A DNA stretch of 64,000 nucleotides from Candidatus Borrarchaeum weybense (GTDB taxonomy: Archaea; Asgardarchaeota; Sifarchaeia; Borrarchaeales; Borrarchaeaceae), in NCBI GenBank assembly GCA_019057385.1, contig JAHQJS010000007.1:434001-498000 (forward strand). Direction: 5' to 3'. Made by a program: the position numbers and the translations under genes. The stretch's first letter is position 1; each line of letters opens with the position of its first letter. Positions 43,228-52,788 of the stretch are shown here, in pieces. The notes beneath the pieces are model-generated. The model was not told the DNA's origin. It did no database searches and worked only from the letters and a program-made list of their open reading frames with translations.

Positions 43228-44352
43228 ATGAAAATTCCAGGAGAATTAAGTGAAGTTTGTAATAATATTGCTACAATTTGTCCTTGGAACATCTTAGCAA
43301 TAGTTCTTATTGGATCCTTTTCTACAGCAGAAGGTACCTTTTTCCAAATTCATAAAGATGAAAAAAAGTCACTTAGTGACTATGATCTTGAAATTCTTGT
43401 GAAATTTTATGACCCTTTTCTTCTAAAAAAAGCCAATTTTATTGCTAGTCAATCCAATTTAAAAATTTCAATCGGAATAATGCCGATTAGCCAACTTAGT
43501 AAATTAAAAATGATTCAAACATATGATATGAAAATGAAAGGCGTTTTCATAATTGGCAATAAAGAATTGTTAGATAGTATACCAATGGAAGTTCCTTCAG
43601 ACATTCCAAAATATGAAGCGATTCGTCGTTTATTAAACAGCGTTATGGAGATGAATGAAGCAATCGGAAGTTGTGAATATCTTAACTCTTCAAAACGCTC
43701 TAATCTCACTGTAAAGATTAAATATTCAATAGCGAAGTCTTATTTAGCGTGTTGCACAGCTTTACTCACATTAGTAGGAAAATATCTACCTACATACCAA
43801 GAGCGTAATCAATTATTCTCTAAGTTATTTAAATCATACTTTAAAGAATTGCATAGAAAATACCCTTCTTTCCCAATCAAAGTCCGTTTGGCGTTGAAGT
43901 TTAAATTGAACACAAAATCCACTGAATTGAGCGAATTCCCACAAGAATGGTTTGAAGCACGAGATTATCTTTTAAGTACACTTAAGTATGTTTTATCAAA
44001 ATATTTTAGAGCCTCAAATACAAACCTTTTCAACTTATTAAAAAATTTAGAAGTTTTACCACCAAAACCATTCCTTAATATCGCTTATGCGTTAAGTTTG
44101 CTTTTTAAAAAGAAAATACCACCAATTAGGGCATTTTTTATTACATCAATGCTTGAAATACAAACTGCTGGTGTGTATTTGATAAAATCCATAAATGAGG
44201 ATGGATCTATTAATGAAGAACTATTGAATAAGGCTCGTGAAAAGATAAAGAAGTTTTATCCGATCAATAAACGCTCTATAAAAGATTGGAATTCAATAAA
44301 AAATGTAATTGTCCATGCATGGAATATTGCACCTGATTATTCGATGGATTAG
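43228..44352 (+). CDS. MNT-fold nucleotidyltransferase-like protein
   Basis: 374 residues. IVLIGSFSTAEGTF followed by SLSDYDLEILVK has the GSxxxxE...DxDxE pattern of minimal nucleotidyltransferases (DNA-polymerase-beta superfamily), so the DYDLE residues are the likely metal ligands. The remaining ~260 residues are helical and unrecognised. The following gene starts 10 bases after its stop, so the two probably act together. It could modify a sugar lipid or protein; the substrate is unknown. Confidence 0.6.
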   Translation: MKIPGELSEVCNNIATICPWNILAIVLIGSFSTAEGTFFQIHKDEKKSLSDYDLEILVKFYDPFLLKKANFIASQSNLKISIGIMPISQLSKLKMIQTYDMKMKGVFIIGNKELLDSIPMEVPSDIPKYEAIRRLLNSVMEMNEAIGSCEYLNSSKRSNLTVKIKYSIAKSYLACCTALLTLVGKYLPTYQERNQLFSKLFKSYFKELHRKYPSFPIKVRLALKFKLNTKSTELSEFPQEWFEARDYLLSTLKYVLSKYFRASNTNLFNLLKNLEVLPPKPFLNIAYALSLLFKKKIPPIRAFFITSMLEIQTAGVYLIKSINEDGSINEELLNKAREKIKKFYPINKRSIKDWNSIKNVIVHAWNIAPDYSMD

Positions 44353-44361
44353 GAGATTAAA

Positions 44362-45474
44362 TTGTCTGAAAAACTATTGGTTATAGTGATTGATGCATTC
44401 CGATATTCTTACTTGAATAAAAAACTGACTCCTAATCTGTTTGAATTGGCTGAAGCAGGATCCTTTGCTAAGTTAGAAAGCGTTTTGGGTTATTCTGATA
44501 CTGCTAAATTTTCCATGATCACAGGAGCGTATCCTGAAGAAACTGGTATCTGGGCAGAATTTATTTTAAAGCAAAAAACATCTCCAACTCGCCTTGAATA
44601 TTTACCTTTAGATTATTTCCCACATTTGATTAGCGCACCTATAAAATTGCTTTTTTCCAGTTTTTTAAATTTAAATTTAAGAAACATTCCTCTGAATCTT
44701 TTGAAATATTTTGAGCCCGCAAAAGAACATAAGCATATGGTAACTCTTTTTGATCTTTTTAATAAACATTCCATTTCTTACTTTGATTACGAAGAGAGAA
44801 ATCTTAAAATTCTTGAGCGAGGAGTTATAAAAAAGATTGAAAGTACGGATATCGATGTTGTTTTTCTTAAAATTCCCGATTTAGATCTTCAAGGTCATAT
44901 ATGGGGAGTTAATTCGTCATCCACAATAAAACGAATTGTTAGTGTTGATAAACATATTAAACGCATTTTAAACTCTTTCAAATCAGAGGTATGGAATGAG
45001 GAGTTTAACACGATTATAATGTCTGACCATGGTATGGTTCAAGTAAAACAATATATTGATCTAGCAAATGTTCTCAGGCGTTTTTGTAAGGAAGAAAAAG
45101 ATTTTATTGCATTTTATGACGCTACTCTTGCTCGCTTTTGGTTCAAGAATGCTTATGCCAAAGATAAAGTGTCTAATTATCTTAACAGTCTTAAAATTGG
45201 AAAAATCTTAGATGAAACAGAACTGAAAGAATTTGGAGTCTATTTTCCAGATAAAAGATATGGTGAATTGATCTTTCTTCTTGACCCTGGATACATCATT
45301 TTTCCAAATTTTTATGAGGTTTTACCCTTCCCGCCTAGAGGAATGCACGGATATGACCCAAAATTCAAAGATATGTTAGGAATACTCATTTGTTCCAATG
45401 ATTTAAGCAAGAATACTGTAAAAATTGTGGATATTTTCCGCATAATTCTAGAAATGCTAAATATCTCATATTAA
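44362..45474 (+). CDS. Alkaline-phosphatase-superfamily phosphodiesterase/phosphotransferase
   Basis: 370 residues, TTG start with AGGAGAT (44351-44357). Metal-site motifs in order: VIDAF (~9), the region YSDTAKFSMITGAYPEETG (nucleophile Thr/Ser, ~48-65), DLQGHIWG (~176), MSDHGM (~219) and MHGYD (~330). This matches nucleotide pyrophosphatase/phosphodiesterase-type members and enzymes that transfer phospho-groups in glycan clusters. No signal peptide or membrane segment. Converges with the GT2 gene, overlapping by four bases. Confidence 0.75.
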   Translation: MSEKLLVIVIDAFRYSYLNKKLTPNLFELAEAGSFAKLESVLGYSDTAKFSMITGAYPEETGIWAEFILKQKTSPTRLEYLPLDYFPHLISAPIKLLFSSFLNLNLRNIPLNLLKYFEPAKEHKHMVTLFDLFNKHSISYFDYEERNLKILERGVIKKIESTDIDVVFLKIPDLDLQGHIWGVNSSSTIKRIVSVDKHIKRILNSFKSEVWNEEFNTIIMSDHGMVQVKQYIDLANVLRRFCKEEKDFIAFYDATLARFWFKNAYAKDKVSNYLNSLKIGKILDETELKEFGVYFPDKRYGELIFLLDPGYIIFPNFYEVLPFPPRGMHGYDPKFKDMLGILICSNDLSKNTVKIVDIFRIILEMLNISY

Positions 45475-46253
45475 CTCAAGAATTTTTGAAATGTAATACG
45501 TAATAAGGCAAAAACAATTTTCAAACCATCTAAGATTGTTGTTCCCTTTTCGATTGCTTCTTGTACCAAATTATCTTTGATTGGAACCTCAACAATCTTC
45601 AACTGCGATTTAGCAGCCTCGATTATCATTTCACTCTCTATTTCAAATCTATTGCTTCGCAAATTAAGATCAAGCAATTTGTCACGTCTAATAGCTCTAA
45701 AACCGCATTGTGATTCCTTAACTGGGTTACTAAAACCAGTAAATAGATTGGTTATAAAAGTCAATATTTGATTTCCAAATACTTTGTATTCAGGTATAGC
45801 AGATTTGCCGTCTTGGATGAATCGACTTCCAATTGCCAAATCCGCTTTTCCGTGCAAAATAGGTTCAGCCAACTTAGGAATGAAATCTGGATTATCTTGG
45901 CCATCTGCGTCAATAAAAACAATAACTTCAGTTTTATTATTTTTTAGTGTTTCAATTGCTGTTCTAATAGCATTACCCTTACCTAAGTTCTTTTTGTGTT
46001 TTACTACTAATGCTCCTAAAGAACGAGCCACGTCAGCAGTTGAATCTATACTACCATCATCAATTACAATAACTTTTTTTGAGAATCTTAAACAGTTTTT
46101 GACTATAGGCGAGATACGATTTTCCTCATTATAGGCTGCTATTACTGTGATTATATTTCCTTTTTGCCCTCTTTTGTTTAAAGAACCAAATTCTAATAAT
46201 TCGCCACTAGAATTGCTTTTAACTCTTTTTGCTTCCACGGTAGCAACCCACAC
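45471..46253 (-). CDS. GT2-family (DPM1-like) glycosyltransferase
   Basis: 260 residues from GTG 46253; the catalytic fold begins at NIITVIAAYNEENRI (~33). DDGS (~62) and the DADGQ motif (~114), which binds UDP/GDP and metal, are present, followed by KESQCGFRAIR, typical of dolichyl-phosphate mannose/glucose synthases. No membrane segments, as in DPM1. It likely makes a polyprenyl-phosphate sugar donor for the GT-C enzymes nearby. Confidence 0.8.
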   Translation of the reverse strand: MWVATVEAKRVKSNSSGELLEFGSLNKRGQKGNIITVIAAYNEENRISPIVKNCLRFSKKVIVIDDGSIDSTADVARSLGALVVKHKKNLGKGNAIRTAIETLKNNKTEVIVFIDADGQDNPDFIPKLAEPILHGKADLAIGSRFIQDGKSAIPEYKVFGNQILTFITNLFTGFSNPVKESQCGFRAIRRDKLLDLNLRSNRFEIESEMIIEAAKSQLKIVEVPIKDNLVQEAIEKGTTILDGLKIVFALLRITFQKFLS

Positions 46254-46390
46254 TAAAAACGATTCTCATCAATATCTTTCTTTAATTTTTAATTCAAAAT
46301 ACAAATTAAAATATGTTTTTATGAATTCTAACTGAGTATTTTTCTACGAAAAAATTATTTGACGAATCAAAATATTCATTCTTTGGAATT

Positions 46391-47473
46391 TCATTCCTTC
46401 AATTGTAGTATTCTGCTTTCTAATTGATTTATCTTAATCTTTAGTTGTCTGGATGCAAATACTCCTCCGCCACCAATTGATATTAATATAATTAAATTCG
46501 CTATAACATAGTAAAACAAAATTGTAAAACGACCATAAGAAAGTCCTAACCATTCAATAAATCTCAAAATTAGTGGTAGTGGCGCATATATTCCCCATAT
46601 ATATGAAATCACAAAAATCATAAGCAATGCCACACTGAGATAAGTTAAGGAAGTGAAAAATAATAGCCTCGACTCAATTCTTTCTTTGTAACAATATATA
46701 CAAAGATTTTGGTAGTTTAAGCTGCATAATTCACAGATAGATCTTGTACATCTTAAACAGGTCATTTGAGGTATTTGCGAAGGATGAATTTCGCAGGTTT
46801 TTTTATCAAAAATTTCTTTAACTTTTTCTTTAATTATTTCATCGTCGTCATGCCTGCTTTCTGTCAATACTTCCATTTTTGCAATGTATTCAAAGAGGAA
46901 TACGGTAAAAATGAAAAAAATTGAAATCTCAATTAGAATTGGAAAAACGTAAGAAATTATGTTGAATTCAATACCAATTGCAACAAGAATTAATAGAATT
47001 GAAAACAAAACAACAGGGAACTTTAAAAATAGCCTACTTAGCTTTCCTTGTTTTAACACAATTTTTAGTTCATTCGTGAAGAAAATCAAAAAGAAGATGA
47101 TAATTAATAATGAGATTGTTAGACTAGTCGTTAATAATAAAATTAGGGAGGCAATTATTAGTAGGGAAATATAAACACTCCTTCTATATGCTAATATTGA
47201 CTCAACGTTCCTTCTTTGGTTCAGCACATACTCAATCGTCTTTAGTCGCGGAATAATCGCTAGTAGTATACAACTAAACAACGTGATTTGAACAAACGTG
47301 TAATATAAATAATTAAACGATTTTTGAATTAAGAAATAGAATAGAAATAAGAATATCAAAGAAATGATTGAAATCAAGAGATATTGATTATTTCTTTGAA
47401 TTTGTGTATCAAATAGTGGATTTATATCCTTTAAAGCAGTTTGCATTAATTGATTATCTTTTTGATGGTCCAC
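46391..47473 (-). CDS. Polytopic membrane protein with a B-box-type zinc finger
   Basis: 360 residues, GTG start with GGTG upstream. Several membrane segments in the first 210 residues, then CEIHPSQIPQMTCLRCTRSICELC followed by CIYC (C-x2-H-x8-C-x2-C-x4-C-x2-C type), then two more segments. This finger resembles the B-box-like module at the cytosolic face of many archaeal and bacterial membrane proteins. No enzymatic motif. It faces away from the glycan genes and forms a pair with the 47497 gene (23 bases apart). Confidence 0.65.
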   Translation of the reverse strand: MDHQKDNQLMQTALKDINPLFDTQIQRNNQYLLISIISLIFLFLFYFLIQKSFNYLYYTFVQITLFSCILLAIIPRLKTIEYVLNQRRNVESILAYRRSVYISLLIIASLILLLTTSLTISLLIIIFFLIFFTNELKIVLKQGKLSRLFLKFPVVLFSILLILVAIGIEFNIISYVFPILIEISIFFIFTVFLFEYIAKMEVLTESRHDDDEIIKEKVKEIFDKKTCEIHPSQIPQMTCLRCTRSICELCSLNYQNLCIYCYKERIESRLLFFTSLTYLSVALLMIFVISYIWGIYAPLPLILRFIEWLGLSYGRFTILFYYVIANLIILISIGGGGVFASRQLKIKINQLESRILQLKE

Positions 47474-47496
47474 GAAAGCACCACAAGGTAGAAATT

Positions 47497-48087
47497 TTAT
47501 CTTTGAAATCTAATTAGATTAATCATGTTTTTAATGAAAAAACTTGTACCCACAAACATTATTATTATGCAAAGGTAGATTAGTTCTGGGACAGGATTTA
47601 AAGTCTTATAGTAAATTGAAACGATTCCACTTCCTGTAACAGGGACGATTATAAACTCAGCAAGTGGATAATCAGTAAATATTAGTTTATCAAGAGAAGG
47701 CGGATTGATTGATACTTCAACTGTAATATGTTCTATTGATGATTCAGAATTCATTGAAAGGGCATATAGTACGCTTGAAGATAGATTTTCCCTTACAAAA
47801 AGAAAAATATCTACGTCCAAATCCCCAGAAATTGGCTCAGTTGCAACTTCAACAATACTTCCATCCTTTACTCGCAATTCGACTGACATTTTTTGATCCA
47901 GGATTAATATTTCACTAACTGATCTTTCTCCCGTTAATTCCGTTCGCCTCGAATCAAGATAAATTTGTTGTTCGCTGGAATATTCTATATACTTAAAATC
48001 AACAGTTAATTCAGCGATGACAAAAGATGAGAGCAATATAAAGAAAAACGCGAATACTAGTTTGATTTGTCTTGATCTCAGTTTCAT
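47497..48087 (-). CDS. Small secreted or membrane-anchored hypothetical protein
   Basis: 196 residues with an N-terminal signal-anchor (~7-25), an extracellular beta-rich domain and a C-terminal membrane segment (~168-187). No recognisable motif. Its spacing (23 bases) to the B-box membrane protein suggests cotranscription and perhaps a complex. Confidence 0.55.
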   Translation of the reverse strand: MKLRSRQIKLVFAFFFILLSSFVIAELTVDFKYIEYSSEQQIYLDSRRTELTGERSVSEILILDQKMSVELRVKDGSIVEVATEPISGDLDVDIFLFVRENLSSSVLYALSMNSESSIEHITVEVSINPPSLDKLIFTDYPLAEFIIVPVTGSGIVSIYYKTLNPVPELIYLCIIIMFVGTSFFIKNMINLIRFQR

Positions 48088-48225
48088 CTCTTCTCACATT
48101 TTTTGTACTGAACACATTCTTAGAATCTGTTATATTATTCAATGTTCTTTTTTATGATAGAACAAAGACTAATACTATTACGTTAAATATTTCACTATTT
48201 AACTCAAAATAGGCGGAGAACATTC

Positions 48226-49449
48226 TTGAGAATTTGTATAGTTATTCCGTATAATGTCGTAGAAAGTCATCATGGGAACGCCATCAGAGTAATGAATTTG
48301 ATACAATTTCTCTCAAGAAGACATAAATTAACAGTGCTCATGTATGACCTTTTCAATAAACGAAGGGGACTAAAATCACAAAAAATTGATTCTTATTTTC
48401 TATCTGTTGATTTATGGATTACATTCGCCTCTTTTTTTTCTAAAAATTTTTTAAAAGCATCATCTTTTGATTTATTGTCCTCTACTTTTCCACCTTCTTA
48501 TAAATTCAAATCTACTTTGAATAAAATATTAGAAAAGAATAATATTGATATTCTACAGTGCGAAAATGCTTGGACTGTCTCAAATTCAATTACACCTGCA
48601 AGAAATAAAGGCATTCCCGTGATAGCAACCCTTCACGATGTTTTAAGTGAAAGAGTGCCACAGCTATGTAAGAGTCTCAATACACCCCAAATCATAGCTA
48701 AGAAGCTAATTTCTAAAACAAAAGATTTCGAATTGAAAGCTATCAATCAAACCGATATGAATGCATGTGTTTCAGAAGAAGATATCAAAACATTTACCAG
48801 TCTTGGATGTGATCCACAAAAGTTTATTGTTATCCCAAATGGAGTTGATACCAAACTCTTTCGTCCCATGTATAAGAACCATGATTTATTAAGGAAGCTA
48901 AAGTTATTGGATGCAAATCCTATCATTTTATTTGCAGGAAGCGATATGTATCAAAACAGGATTGCTGTAAATGAAATAATTACCAAGATACTCCCAAATC
49001 TAATAAAGACAAGTAAAGATGCCAAAATTCTGATTATTGGGACAATTGGGAAATATCTCAACAAATTACTCCAAAAAGTTCCATCAATATCAAAATATCT
49101 TATAAGTATTGGCTATGTAAAAGAAATTCTGCCCTATTATAGCATTTCAGACGTTGTTATCTTGCCTCTTAACTTCGGAACTGGAACAAAATTAAAGATG
49201 TTAGAGGCAATGGCAGCTGGAAAAGCAATAATTTCTACAAATATAGGCGCAAAAGGTATCAAACAAATTGTGGAGAAAAGTGTAATAATTGAAGACAATC
49301 TGCAATATTATTATCGCCACATTAAAGGAATAACTGAAAATGAGGAATACAAGACTGAACTTGAAAAAAAATCAAGGACAACAGCGCTCCAATATGATTG
49401 GAGAAACATTGCTGTGATGTATGACAAATTATATAGAAAAATTACTTAA
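48226..49449 (+). CDS. GT4-family glycosyltransferase
   Basis: 407 residues, TTG start after GGCGGAG. GNAIRVMNLIQFLS in the N-half and a weaker donor-site motif (GTGTKLKMLEAMAAGKAII) where the first Glu of EX7E is replaced by Gly/Thr while the second Glu is kept. This variant is common in WcaI/ExpE-like transferases. It is transcribed away from the 47497 gene. Confidence 0.8.
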   Translation: MRICIVIPYNVVESHHGNAIRVMNLIQFLSRRHKLTVLMYDLFNKRRGLKSQKIDSYFLSVDLWITFASFFSKNFLKASSFDLLSSTFPPSYKFKSTLNKILEKNNIDILQCENAWTVSNSITPARNKGIPVIATLHDVLSERVPQLCKSLNTPQIIAKKLISKTKDFELKAINQTDMNACVSEEDIKTFTSLGCDPQKFIVIPNGVDTKLFRPMYKNHDLLRKLKLLDANPIILFAGSDMYQNRIAVNEIITKILPNLIKTSKDAKILIIGTIGKYLNKLLQKVPSISKYLISIGYVKEILPYYSISDVVILPLNFGTGTKLKMLEAMAAGKAIISTNIGAKGIKQIVEKSVIIEDNLQYYYRHIKGITENEEYKTELEKKSRTTALQYDWRNIAVMYDKLYRKIT

Positions 49450-49500
49450 TTGATTTCATGGAATTACGAATTTTCACTATGCATCCTCAAAGACCGCATT

Positions 49501-49632
49501 TTAAATTAAGTTTTGCTTTTTCTTCTTTGTAGGTTCTTTAATTAAAGTTTTTATACCATCTGTTAATAATAAAGAGACTAATACCTTTAACTGCTTGTCT
49601 AGATATTTTTTAATGAACTGCTCAAAATTCAT
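49501..49632 (-). CDS. Small ORF (43 aa) coupled to the GT-C gene by an ATGA overlap
   Basis: The ATG overlaps the TGA stop of the upstream GT-C gene (bases 49629-49632), a common sign of translational coupling. The product (MNFEQFIKKYLDKQLKVLVS..., 43 residues) is basic with an amphipathic helix and a Lys-rich tail. No homology is recognised. The overlap is the main support. Confidence 0.4.
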   Translation of the reverse strand: MNFEQFIKKYLDKQLKVLVSLLLTDGIKTLIKEPTKKKKQNLI

Positions 49633-50930
49633 TTGATTAATAATAATTTTGAGAGTTTTAATTTAGTAAGTAAGTTGTATGGCTTTTCAGCATATAGTAG
49701 ATAGATGAGAATAGGCGAAACAACTTGAATCATTAAATAGTATGTATAAGTCAAAATTGTTCTAAGTAAGGAGATTGGAAGCCCCCATGCTATTATCTCC
49801 AAAAACCATGCTAAATGTAATATAATAGTAGGTATTTTGAATTCTTTAGAATAACTAACAAAAAGTAGCGCCATAAACCACATACTATAGTGTAAATAAT
49901 ACAATCTATTGAAATAAGTAATTGAAAATAAAGATAAAGTTGTTAAACGCACTAATATTTCTTGAGAATTATATTTCTGAATTGCAAGAAACAAAACAAG
50001 CCCTAACTGAACTAAGAAAGGCATAAAAATTAATAATATTGAGGGCACACCTAATTTCAATAAGGCAACCCAAGGCGAAGCACCGCTTATGGGAAGTTTT
50101 GTTTCTACCAGTACTGCCCCACCTCTAGTTAATAAAACATAAGAATACAAAACTCCCTCAGGACTTAAAATAAAGTATGGCAAATAAGCAAAAAGACATA
50201 CCAGTAATGTGAAAATAGGATATTGGAGAATTTCATAACTCTTAGATTTATTATCGTATAGATACTTAATAAAAAGAGGAAGAAGAAAAACAGGAAAATA
50301 CTTGAGCATAATTCCACAACCTAAACAAATTGCAGAGAGATTAAGCTTTTTATTCAAGAAAAAATACAATGAAAGAACCGAGAACAACATAGCAATATGA
50401 TCGTGATGTTGTGCTTCAGCATAAACTACTATTGGCGAAATCGTATAAAGTAGCGATAGATAAAACGCGAGATTTTCGTTCTTCCACATCATTAAAACAG
50501 TTTTATATATTAAGACACATAATAACGTCCCAAAACCAAAATTAAAAAGAGGAACAAATACATAAACAAAATTGTAAAAGTTCCAATTTGATAAATAGCA
50601 TAAAAACAGAATATAGGTTACTCCTAACGGTGGAAATGAGCATTCATAATCCCTATAGGGTATTAAGCCGTATTGGGATAGACTATATCTAGAATACCAC
50701 TCAGGTACATCAACACTAAAAAGATTGCCTCCTTCTAAACCAGGATATATCGGAAAGTTCGGTCTAACAAAAAAATTTAGTATGATAAGATAAACTAGTC
50801 TCACGATCACTGAAAAAATTGTTAATTGTATGAGCCTATTTGCCTTCAGAATATTAGTCAATAGATTAACCACCCACTCCAAAAATAAATTATTGATTTC
50901 AGAATTCAATTGAATTGATATTTTCACCAA
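49629..50930 (-). CDS. Polytopic GT-C-like mannosyltransferase
   Basis: 433 residues, TTG or GTG start. About ten membrane segments; the luminal loop FPIYPGLEGGNLFSVDVPEW followed by YRDYECSFPP (~100) resembles GT39/GT87-type enzymes whose luminal Asp/Glu activates the acceptor. Probably adds a sugar from a polyprenyl-phosphate donor on the outer face. Next on the same strand, 80 bases upstream, is the GT-C gene at 51011. Confidence 0.7.
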   Translation of the reverse strand: MVKISIQLNSEINNLFLEWVVNLLTNILKANRLIQLTIFSVIVRLVYLIILNFFVRPNFPIYPGLEGGNLFSVDVPEWYSRYSLSQYGLIPYRDYECSFPPLGVTYILFLCYLSNWNFYNFVYVFVPLFNFGFGTLLCVLIYKTVLMMWKNENLAFYLSLLYTISPIVVYAEAQHHDHIAMLFSVLSLYFFLNKKLNLSAICLGCGIMLKYFPVFLLPLFIKYLYDNKSKSYEILQYPIFTLLVCLFAYLPYFILSPEGVLYSYVLLTRGGAVLVETKLPISGASPWVALLKLGVPSILLIFMPFLVQLGLVLFLAIQKYNSQEILVRLTTLSLFSITYFNRLYYLHYSMWFMALLFVSYSKEFKIPTIILHLAWFLEIIAWGLPISLLRTILTYTYYLMIQVVSPILIYLLYAEKPYNLLTKLKLSKLLLIK

Positions 50931-51010
50931 GATTGTTTTTAAAATATTGTGAATGAGAAAATTAAAAAGTTAAGTTGTCAATTGACTTTTTTTAATGAGT
51001 TTTTTGCTCA

Positions 51011-52504
51011 CTAAAAACTCGTCAACCTTGTTTTTTCTTTTAATGAAATATATGCACGAGTATACACAAAACATACCAAAATAATGGAAAAAATGGCTAT
51101 CACTAATATTCGATAGAATCCGTTTTCAAATAAAAATTCAATTGCTCTAAACAATGGAACAGCGTTTAGCCAAAATTTGGGATAAATACCTAATACCATA
51201 ACAAATGTACTCCAAAAGAATAGGATATTAAAGATTATCTTTGATATCCTGGTTTTATTGGTATCGATTACAATCGATATATGAATAACTAGCAACGGAA
51301 TCATCTCATTCAAGTATCTTGTCGACCATTCCCATTCTCCAATTGGCAATATATACGCATAAATTACCGCGACTAGAATAAAAGAAGTTAGAGAAAAAAA
51401 TGAGATGTCGAATCCTTTTTGTTTAATTGTTCGGTAAATACCCAATAATGAGAAAATAAGCACTGGAGAATAGAAGAAGAGCCCTCTAAAAGGACTAAAA
51501 AGTAAGATAAATAATCCTACGAAAATATGTAATCCAGAATAAGATTGCTTTAATTGCCACCATAAGTACACATACGAAGGATAAGTGGGTTCTCCCGTAG
51601 ACATAGCCACTGAAAATGTAGTGATCCATGGACCTGCGTAGGTATATATCGTAGTAAATGGATTTCCAAACAAAATAAAATTATACAACATATGAACAGG
51701 AATCATTGTACAAAATCCAGCCAAAAAAAGCGAGAATTTGCTGAGTTTTTTATTTAACAAGAATACAAGTAACATTGGAAAGAGGATGAAAGTGTTTGAA
51801 TATCTTACAATTGTAGAATAACCCAATAACAATCCGGGAAAGATAAATTGTCTGTTTGTATTTTTTCTTCCTTTAATAATCTTCAAAACTTCATAAAAAC
51901 TATAAAAAACTAACATTGTACCCAATGAATGGTCGAAAAACGATCTTGCATAAACTAAATTGACTGTTGCGAAGGCAAATACATAAGACGATAAAAAACT
52001 AGCTTTCTCACTTGCACCAAGAAATTTGCATAGTTTGTAAATTAATAAAACAGTATACGAAGCAGATAATACATTCACTTGGCATACAAAAAAGAATAAA
52101 ACCCGTTCGAGGAGGACACCTTCTAAATTTAATAATCGTGCAATTAATGTACCAAGAATATAAAATGGAATGCCAAAGAAGGCGAGACCTGGTAGGTAGC
52201 GAATATACACGTTTCCATTAAGTACTATAAGATCCAATGGCTCTACTAATAGTACATTTTCAGCATAGGGAGTAATAGCAAAGCTATAGTTTTCAACAAT
52301 TGTCTTTGTTAAAAAATAAGAGTCAATTTCATCCGATGCGGTATAATCTGCGAAAGGAGGTATAACTGACATGGCCATGAAGATTTCTAAAAATGCTAAA
52401 ACAGTATAGATAAACCAAGGCAAAAGAAAAAGCCAAATAACCTGCTGTTTTCGGAGAGTCGATAATTTTGCTACTAGCCTACTTAAGTTCTTTCGAAACA
52501 ACAT
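51011..52504 (-). CDS. Polytopic GT-C-like glycosyltransferase
   Basis: 497 residues with AGGATAGGT before ATG 52504. About eleven membrane helices; the extended loop DYTASDEIDSYFLTKTIVEN with DE and YLPGLAFFGIP is typical of GT39/ArnT-like enzymes. Likely a lipid-linked sugar transferase acting on the outer surface. Confidence 0.7.
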   Translation of the reverse strand: MLFRKNLSRLVAKLSTLRKQQVIWLFLLPWFIYTVLAFLEIFMAMSVIPPFADYTASDEIDSYFLTKTIVENYSFAITPYAENVLLVEPLDLIVLNGNVYIRYLPGLAFFGIPFYILGTLIARLLNLEGVLLERVLFFFVCQVNVLSASYTVLLIYKLCKFLGASEKASFLSSYVFAFATVNLVYARSFFDHSLGTMLVFYSFYEVLKIIKGRKNTNRQFIFPGLLLGYSTIVRYSNTFILFPMLLVFLLNKKLSKFSLFLAGFCTMIPVHMLYNFILFGNPFTTIYTYAGPWITTFSVAMSTGEPTYPSYVYLWWQLKQSYSGLHIFVGLFILLFSPFRGLFFYSPVLIFSLLGIYRTIKQKGFDISFFSLTSFILVAVIYAYILPIGEWEWSTRYLNEMIPLLVIHISIVIDTNKTRISKIIFNILFFWSTFVMVLGIYPKFWLNAVPLFRAIEFLFENGFYRILVIAIFSIILVCFVYTRAYISLKEKTRLTSF

Positions 52505-52788
52505 GATTAAACCTATCCTAAGTCATAGTGGAAAATAGACGGATTTTTTTTCTATTAATTTTCCGCCTTCAATGCTCGCAGGTGTTTTTAGGTATTTAAG
52601 AACTAAATATTTTAAAAAGTAATGATTTCTGCAATCTGTGTTCTTGTGTGCCTATTAAATTAGAATTTTCTTATTCAAAACCATTCATTAAAACAGTCCG
52701 AAAATTTAAGTTTCGCTAAAATTTGTGATTTTGCAAACGGTATTTGCTATGATGACAAAATAATTCAATGAGCCTTAGATGGTTAAAA

